DNA from: a virus
DNA length: 48,072 bases
Reading direction: 5' to 3' (one strand)
Virus record (IMG/VR): IMGVR_UViG_3300032180_000011
Span: 1-48,072 of that record
The position numbers were made by a program, and so were the translations under genes. The notes under the pieces were generated by a model. It was not told where the DNA came from, did no database searches, and saw only the letters and a program-made list of their open reading frames with translations. Shown in pieces: positions 44,276 through 48,072 of this stretch. Positions within the stretch are counted from its first letter, which is position 1; each line of letters starts with the position of its first letter.

Positions 44276-46723
44276 TCAATAAGGGCCTGTCCACACGGCG
44301 GCGCCGACAGTGTTGTTGATACAGAACCACACCTTGCCGGCCGACGTATCGACCCACACCGAGCCAACGTTTACACCGGCAGTCAAGTCGTCGTTCTTTC
44401 CAGGCGGCCGGTTCACGGTGAATCCGCCAGGCCGCAACGTCCACGCTGATGGTCCTATCTGCTGGATGATAGCCTGACTGACGAGACTATTGAAGAACGA
44501 AGAGAGCTTCTCCATGATCCGGCCGAGTCGCCGCTCGTCGCTTGCGTCAGGCAAGCGCGGCAGGAATGGCTGAGCCTTGCCTCTGCCCGGTCCTGGAATC
44601 GGCGGCGGCGCAGGCGGAAAGCGCACGCTACCGAGGCCGAGCATTTCAATTGGCAGCCGCGCCATCCACGGCGCCCCGCGCATGGGTGGACCGGCAAAGA
44701 TTTCAAAGATCGGAGCCGCGCCCTTGGTTACGACCGGCGCGATGCCCTGGATGCTGAGCAAGCCGCTTTCTGTCGGCAGCAGTCGCGCCAGCCACGGCGC
44801 ACCCCTCATCGGAGGACCGGCAAAAATTTCCTGCAGCGGCGCCGACACCTTCGTGATGATGACCGGCGGCGCCTGGATCACCAACAAGCCGCTCTCGGTC
44901 GGCACCAGTCGGCCGAGCCAAGGGGCGCCGCGCATAGGCGGGCCAGTAACGATCTCCTGGACGGGAACGGTCGGCAGTTGCGTCGGAGCGGGCGGCGCCT
45001 GAATGACAAGAAGCCCTGCCTCCGTGTGCGGCAATCGCTGTAACCACGGTGCCCCTCGCATTGGCGGCCCGGTGTAAATTTCTTGCAGAGGGAAAGACGG
45101 CGAGGCCGTGATGACGGCTGGCGCCTGAACAACTAGCAAGCCGGACTCAGTCGGCACCACGCGTTGCAGCCAAGGAGCCCCGCGCATGGGAGGGCCTTGC
45201 AGCAACTCCGGTATGCCGGGCACGGTCCTCAAGGCTGGCGGGGGCGCGATGACGAGTAGTCCGGCTTCTGTCGGCAGGAGCCGAACCAGCCAGGGAGCAC
45301 CACGCAACGGCGGCCCTGCGAAAATCTCGGCGAGTGGCGGCGGGACCGGAATCGTGTTGCCCGTGCTAAAGAAGGTCGCCAGGCAATTGGACTGCGGCGT
45401 CGAGGAGCCGACCCAGAGAGCATCGAGTTGCTGGATGGCAACCAGGCTTTGGTAACTGGCCTCCGAGCCGACCTTGACCGTATCGTCGTAGAGATTCGTG
45501 AAACCCCAGGGCGGCTTTTGCGCGATGTTATGAGCATCGTTCATCAGGGCGAAGGCGATGGTCGCCAAGTGCTGAGTGGCGAGGAGCGTCGTGCGCATGG
45601 CCGCCGGGTTGTTGCCCGAATTCCCGGTCGAGCCGTCGATGCCGAGCGAGTTCGAGCACTCGCAGGCGACAAAGTTACAGTCCGTTCCGCTGGAGAAGTT
45701 GACCGTAATCGTGTCGCTGCCGCCCTTGGCTGTCGGCGTGTAGTAGATGAGCGTCCGGTCGGCGCCGAAGAAGTTATGGTTGACGACGAGCGAGTAGGTG
45801 TTGCCCTGGCTGTCCGTCACTGAGGACGGATCGTTTTGCTTGGCGCCGACGAGGACGACGATGCCGGCATTTTTCTGTGTCGCCATCGTGAAGGAGTCGG
45901 CAAGTGCTGTCACTGCTGAGCCGGTTTTGCCGGCTGTTTGCTGGGTTATTGTGATCGGGACGACGGGCGGAGCCCGGACGATGAGGAGGCCGCTCTCAGT
46001 CGGCACAACCCGCTGCGTGAACGGGTCGCCCATCACTACCGGGCCCGGAAACAATTCGGGAACAATCGAGATGGCAGCGGCCGCAGCGGCCGCCAACTTG
46101 TAGCTCGCCGCAACTGATCCCCAATTGAACGGCCCAGCAAACGTCCATTGACAGATAAAAGAACTGCTAGTTTCCGTATCGGCCGAATCCGAACTAAGGC
46201 CAGTTCCGCCAGTATGCAGGCTTACTCGATCAGTGAGATTTGATGGGACGACCTGAACAGCCGCGCCTCCGTCATGCGAGGCAACGCCGTGGACTAACTC
46301 TCCAGCATTATTTACGAGTACAGTGCCGCCGGTAATTGTCGAACTGTTGCCGGTGCTCGTAGCCGATTGATCGAGGGGCGACACCGTGTCACCACCAGAC
46401 CGTTCGCTTACCATGACATTGAGAAAATTACTTCCGCCTGCTGGGGTCACCGTTACGGTGTGCCCGGAGCGGCCGTTGATATTCTTGGCGTAGTATTGCC
46501 AAATTTTCTCCTTTGCGCCGCCAAAGGCAGCGCAAGCAGTAACTTTTGTAAGCGTGTTGCTGCTGTTGTCGGAAACCGTAGGGTCGTTGAGATTCCCGCC
46601 ATCGATGAACTCGACAATATCCACGATCAGCAGGTTGCCGGTGGTAGTGGTGCCGACATTTACCGTGCCAGACGACACACTGCCGAATGCCGTGCCCTGA
46701 TCGTTCGGATAGCCCCAAGCCAT
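44276..46723 (-). CDS. Large repeat-bearing tail protein
   Basis: The 815-residue protein has two beta-sandwich modules (residues of about 1-215 and 255-455; signatures VSDNSSNTLTKV/VTDSQGNTYSLVV, YYAKN/YYTPT, and SERSGGDTVSPLDQSAT/CSNSLGIDGSTGN). One copy of a 41-residue repeat lies between them and six tandem copies follow (about 459-708; consensus EIFAGPPMRGAPWLARLLPT then ESGLLVIQAPP). The C-terminal 100 residues end in a beta domain with VWVDTSAGKVWFCINN, a typical phage fibre closing motif. A tail fibre or spike binding the host surface is the best guess. Confidence 0.65.
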   Translation of the reverse strand: MAWGYPNDQGTAFGSVSSGTVNVGTTTTGNLLIVDIVEFIDGGNLNDPTVSDNSSNTLTKVTACAAFGGAKEKIWQYYAKNINGRSGHTVTVTPAGGSNFLNVMVSERSGGDTVSPLDQSATSTGNSSTITGGTVLVNNAGELVHGVASHDGGAAVQVVPSNLTDRVSLHTGGTGLSSDSADTETSSSFICQWTFAGPFNWGSVAASYKLAAAAAAAISIVPELFPGPVVMGDPFTQRVVPTESGLLIVRAPPVVPITITQQTAGKTGSAVTALADSFTMATQKNAGIVVLVGAKQNDPSSVTDSQGNTYSLVVNHNFFGADRTLIYYTPTAKGGSDTITVNFSSGTDCNFVACECSNSLGIDGSTGNSGNNPAAMRTTLLATQHLATIAFALMNDAHNIAQKPPWGFTNLYDDTVKVGSEASYQSLVAIQQLDALWVGSSTPQSNCLATFFSTGNTIPVPPPLAEIFAGPPLRGAPWLVRLLPTEAGLLVIAPPPALRTVPGIPELLQGPPMRGAPWLQRVVPTESGLLVVQAPAVITASPSFPLQEIYTGPPMRGAPWLQRLPHTEAGLLVIQAPPAPTQLPTVPVQEIVTGPPMRGAPWLGRLVPTESGLLVIQAPPVIITKVSAPLQEIFAGPPMRGAPWLARLLPTESGLLSIQGIAPVVTKGAAPIFEIFAGPPMRGAPWMARLPIEMLGLGSVRFPPAPPPIPGPGRGKAQPFLPRLPDASDERRLGRIMEKLSSFFNSLVSQAIIQQIGPSAWTLRPGGFTVNRPPGKNDDLTAGVNVGSVWVDTSAGKVWFCINNTVGAAVWTGPY
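44600..45345 (-). repeat. Six tandem 41-residue protein repeats (about 124 bp each)
   Basis: Copies share GPP(M/L)RGAPWL, (P/H)TE(S/A)GLL and usually a Pro-rich spacer. The last copy has diverged (IEMLGLGSVRF). A seventh, more distant copy lies at about 45960-46060 (VVMGDPFTQRVVPTESGLL). The DNA is repeated but not identical, so the array is old or under diversifying selection. Confidence 0.8.
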
Positions 46724-46726
46724 TCT

Positions 46727-47104
46727 TTAACCCGCCTGAAGGCCAATTGAGAAAGTTCCGCCAGTGATGTTGAGCGTGTGCCGAGCGTTGGTCGGTAGCG
46801 GCGTGTTCCCGCCCCACCAAGCGTCATAGCCGATAAACCCTTTGGTCGGATCGAATTGAGAATGGCCGTTGAACGTGAAGCGAGACGCTCCGTTTGTGCT
46901 CCATGTCAGGCCGCCGTCATAGCTCAATTCGGTATCGAGGTCGATCTGCATGGCCGAGTTTTGAGCATCCGCCAATAGAAATAGGACTCGCAGGCTGTGC
47001 GTGATGCGCCCGAGCGCGTCGGCTATCTGACTGACCGCAACAGCGACGGCTGGTTGTAGGCCGGTACGTGGCGATTGCGCTAAGAGAGTATTTCGCGCGG
47101 CCAT
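46727..47104 (-). CDS. Small virion protein
   Basis: The 125-residue protein begins helical (TGLQPAVAVAVSQIADALGR) and turns into beta sequence (MQIDLDTELSYDGGLTWSTN, TFNGHSQFDPTKGFIGYDAW). The ATG follows GGGGAT and sits just after a terminator. It is coupled by a 3-base gap to the large tail protein. No family recognised. Confidence 0.55.
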   Translation of the reverse strand: MAARNTLLAQSPRTGLQPAVAVAVSQIADALGRITHSLRVLFLLADAQNSAMQIDLDTELSYDGGLTWSTNGASRFTFNGHSQFDPTKGFIGYDAWWGGNTPLPTNARHTLNITGGTFSIGLQAG

Positions 47105-47114
47105 GAAGATCCCC

Positions 47115-47150
47115 GAAAAAGAAACGGCCAGCGCAGATCGTGCGTTGGCC
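47115..47150 (-). terminator. Hairpin terminator after the structural gene end
   Basis: Minus strand GGCCAACGCA-CGATC-TGCGCTGGCC, nine pairs with one C-A mismatch, then GTTTCTTTTT. It follows the remnant structural-gene end (47184) and probably served that gene before the HNH gene entered. Confidence 0.65.
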
Positions 47151-47183
47151 GCGCTGCTTCAGCCGGTATTCCGCGAAAGCCGC

Positions 47184-47213
47184 TTAGTTGTAACCCCACA
47201 TCAAAAGCTGCTT
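47184..47213 (-). repeat. Remnant 3' end of the structural gene, downstream of the HNH gene
   Basis: Minus strand reads AAG CAG CTT TTG ATG TGG, then GGT TAC AAC TAA (KQLLMWGYN-stop). The intact gene ends AAA TCT TTG TAC ATG TGG, then GGG TAC AAC TAG (KSLYMWGYN-stop) at 47775. Six of the nine residues match and several of their codons differ. The segment overlaps the last codons of the HNH gene. Confidence 0.7.
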
Positions 47214-47698
47214 GCGTCCAAGTAGACGATTGCCGCCTTGAGTAAGTCGATATTGTCGCCACCATGCCCGATCATCTGATTGCATCGTTGGCATAATAAA
47301 CCTCGCACTCTTCCGCTTACGTGCTCATGATCGACGCAAAGCCTCTTCAGGCCATACCGTTGTTTCGCCGTTTCAGGTTGCTGGCAAATCGCACAGAGAC
47401 CGCCCTGCAAAAACCAAAGTCGGTCATACTCGGCAATCGTGATCCCATATTTCGCCTTGAACCGACACTCGCGAACAGCGCGGCGCCTTCGGCCATCAGG
47501 ATGAGCATAGGCTTTGCGGTTATGCTCGCGAGCCCTTGCCCATACCTCTTCGCGATTCCGGCTTACGTAGTCTCTTTGGCGACGTTTGCCTTCTCCAGAC
47601 TCTCGAAGCCACACGACGTAGCATGGGTAACAGAATCCGCGACCAAAATGTTCCCTTCCAGGATGTCCACACGTTGGCGTAGACTTCTTCCTAGGCAT
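47201..47698 (-). CDS. Endonuclease VII-like homing nuclease
   Basis: The 165-residue protein has a zinc motif with PTCGHPGREHFGRGFCYPCY, then the endonuclease VII core: KYGITIAEYDRLWFLQGGLC, AICQQPE, RLCVDHEHVSGRVRGLLCQR and CNQMIG. Start: AGGAGG 5 bases before ATG. It lies between the stop of the virion gene that crosses the contig ends and a second copy of that gene's last codons, so it has probably inserted there. A hairpin (47728-47763) lies ahead of it. Confidence 0.85.
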   Translation of the reverse strand: MPRKKSTPTCGHPGREHFGRGFCYPCYVVWLRESGEGKRRQRDYVSRNREEVWARAREHNRKAYAHPDGRRRRAVRECRFKAKYGITIAEYDRLWFLQGGLCAICQQPETAKQRYGLKRLCVDHEHVSGRVRGLLCQRCNQMIGHGGDNIDLLKAAIVYLDASSF

Positions 47699-47727
47699 GC
47701 TCGCCTCCTATTCAGGTGAGTGTGTTA

Positions 47728-47763
47728 GAACGGTCCGCCGTGCTTCCAACACGCGGGCCGTTC
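47728..47763 (-). terminator. Hairpin between virion gene and HNH gene
   Basis: GAACGG-C-CCGC-GTG pairs with CACG-GCGG-A-CCGTTC, 14 pairs with one wobble and one bulge. There is no T run beyond CTAACA, so it may be an imperfect terminator or an RNA-stabilising 3' end. It follows the stop codon by 11 bases. Confidence 0.5.
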
Positions 47764-47774
47764 GTCATTTTACG

Positions 47775-48072
47775 CTAGTTGTACCCCCACATGTACAAAG
47801 ATTTTAACGTGATCGTATTACTGGCGCTGCTAGCGCTCCAGGTCCAGTCCACGTTGACGTATTGAGTTACCGAATTGTCGATGGTCGCCGTCCAAGTTCC
47901 GGTCGGAGGCGTCGTCGGTTCGAGCGCGTAATCGAACGGGCTGGCAAACCCGGCCGGGCTCTTGATGTAGCCGGCGCCGCTCAACGTCGTGTTGCCCGTG
48001 CCGATGCCGGGGGTGTAGCAGGCCAACTCCAGGCGGAACTCGAAGAATACGTTCGTGATGCCCGAAGCCGTC
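47775..48072 (-). CDS. Virion protein, C-terminal part; continues from base 1
   Basis: This is the second half of the gene that begins at 591. It reads ...LACYTPGIGTGNTTLSGAGY, then WTATIDNSVTQYVNVDWTWS and ends TLKSLYMWGYN with TAG. The first 139 bases repeat 1-139. Beta-rich composition indicates a virion surface protein. The end of the gene is duplicated beyond the HNH gene. Confidence 0.8.
   Translation of the reverse strand, partial: TASGITNVFFEFRLELACYTPGIGTGNTTLSGAGYIKSPAGFASPFDYALEPTTPPTGTWTATIDNSVTQYVNVDWTWSASSASNTITLKSLYMWGYN
47934..48072. repeat. Terminal direct repeat, right copy
   Basis: It is the same 139-base sequence as 1-139 with one difference (A at 47946 instead of G at 13). 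The change lies in a codon of the virion gene (GCC versus GCA-type, a silent or near-silent variant in Phe-Ala context), which suggests population variation or a read error at the contig joint. Confidence 0.9.

Noticed and set aside
1-48072. Prophage or temperate lifestyle
   Set aside because: No integrase, excisionase, repressor or attachment site found; this does not exclude an unknown mechanism.

Overview
The window reads as one complete genome of a tailed, podovirus-like phage, assembled as a circular or circularly permuted contig. Bases 1-139 recur at 47934-48072 with a single mismatch, and one virion gene runs off the left end (591 down to 1) and finishes at the right end (48072 down to 47775). 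The unique length is therefore 47,933 bp. I see no integrase, repressor, plasmid partition or host housekeeping gene. A planctomycete host is an inference. It rests mainly on two secreted proteins at 28.7-29.4 kb, one Cys/Gly-rich with a C-terminus of the RRLLFWRR kind that is common in Planctomycetota.

There are two opposing transcription blocks. The late block is on the minus strand. It starts at about 25.4 kb and runs leftwards through position 1, re-enters at 48 kb and ends at about 37.6 kb. In order it holds a probable small terminase and the large terminase (25.4-23.3 kb), small membrane and coiled-coil proteins, the portal (22.8-20.9 kb), and a cassette of membrane-anchored or coiled-coil proteins around a papain-like cysteine peptidase (20.3-16.7 kb). 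Next come a scaffold-like protein and the major capsid protein (16.2-14.0 kb), a lectin-fold virion protein, a glycosyltransferase and a methyltransferase (12.7-10.2 kb), and a head-tail adaptor (8.8-8.0 kb). The block ends with decoration or fibre-like proteins, a tail nozzle (3.5-1.9 kb), a Gln/Gly-rich ejection-type protein, an 815-residue repeat-bearing tail protein (46.7-44.3 kb) and an 1852-residue polyvalent internal protein (43.2-37.6 kb).

The early block is on the plus strand (25.4-37.3 kb). It is a run of short, tightly overlapping genes. Recognisable members are an Erf-type single-strand annealing protein with a YqaJ-like exonuclease, a DUF3102-like protein, a DUF6948-like protein beside a gene containing a hexanucleotide repeat, an HNH nuclease, a SWIM zinc finger protein, a MazG-like pyrophosphohydrolase, a VRR-NUC nuclease, a YkgJ-like Cys-cluster protein and a sigma region 4-like protein. 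Many of the rest are zinc-ribbon miniproteins. No DNA polymerase, helicase, primase or RNA polymerase is visible, so replication and transcription presumably use host enzymes.

Four homing-type nuclease genes (three endonuclease VII-like, one other HNH) sit between late genes, two of them on the opposite strand. The one at 47.2-47.7 kb is flanked by two versions of the same structural-gene 3' end that encode the same residues with different codons. The other main points of interest are a structured, pseudoknotted RNA with its own promoter and terminator at 27.26-27.46 kb, the cysteine peptidase as a possible lysis or wall-degrading enzyme, and a recurring AGACCAGGG element ahead of late genes.
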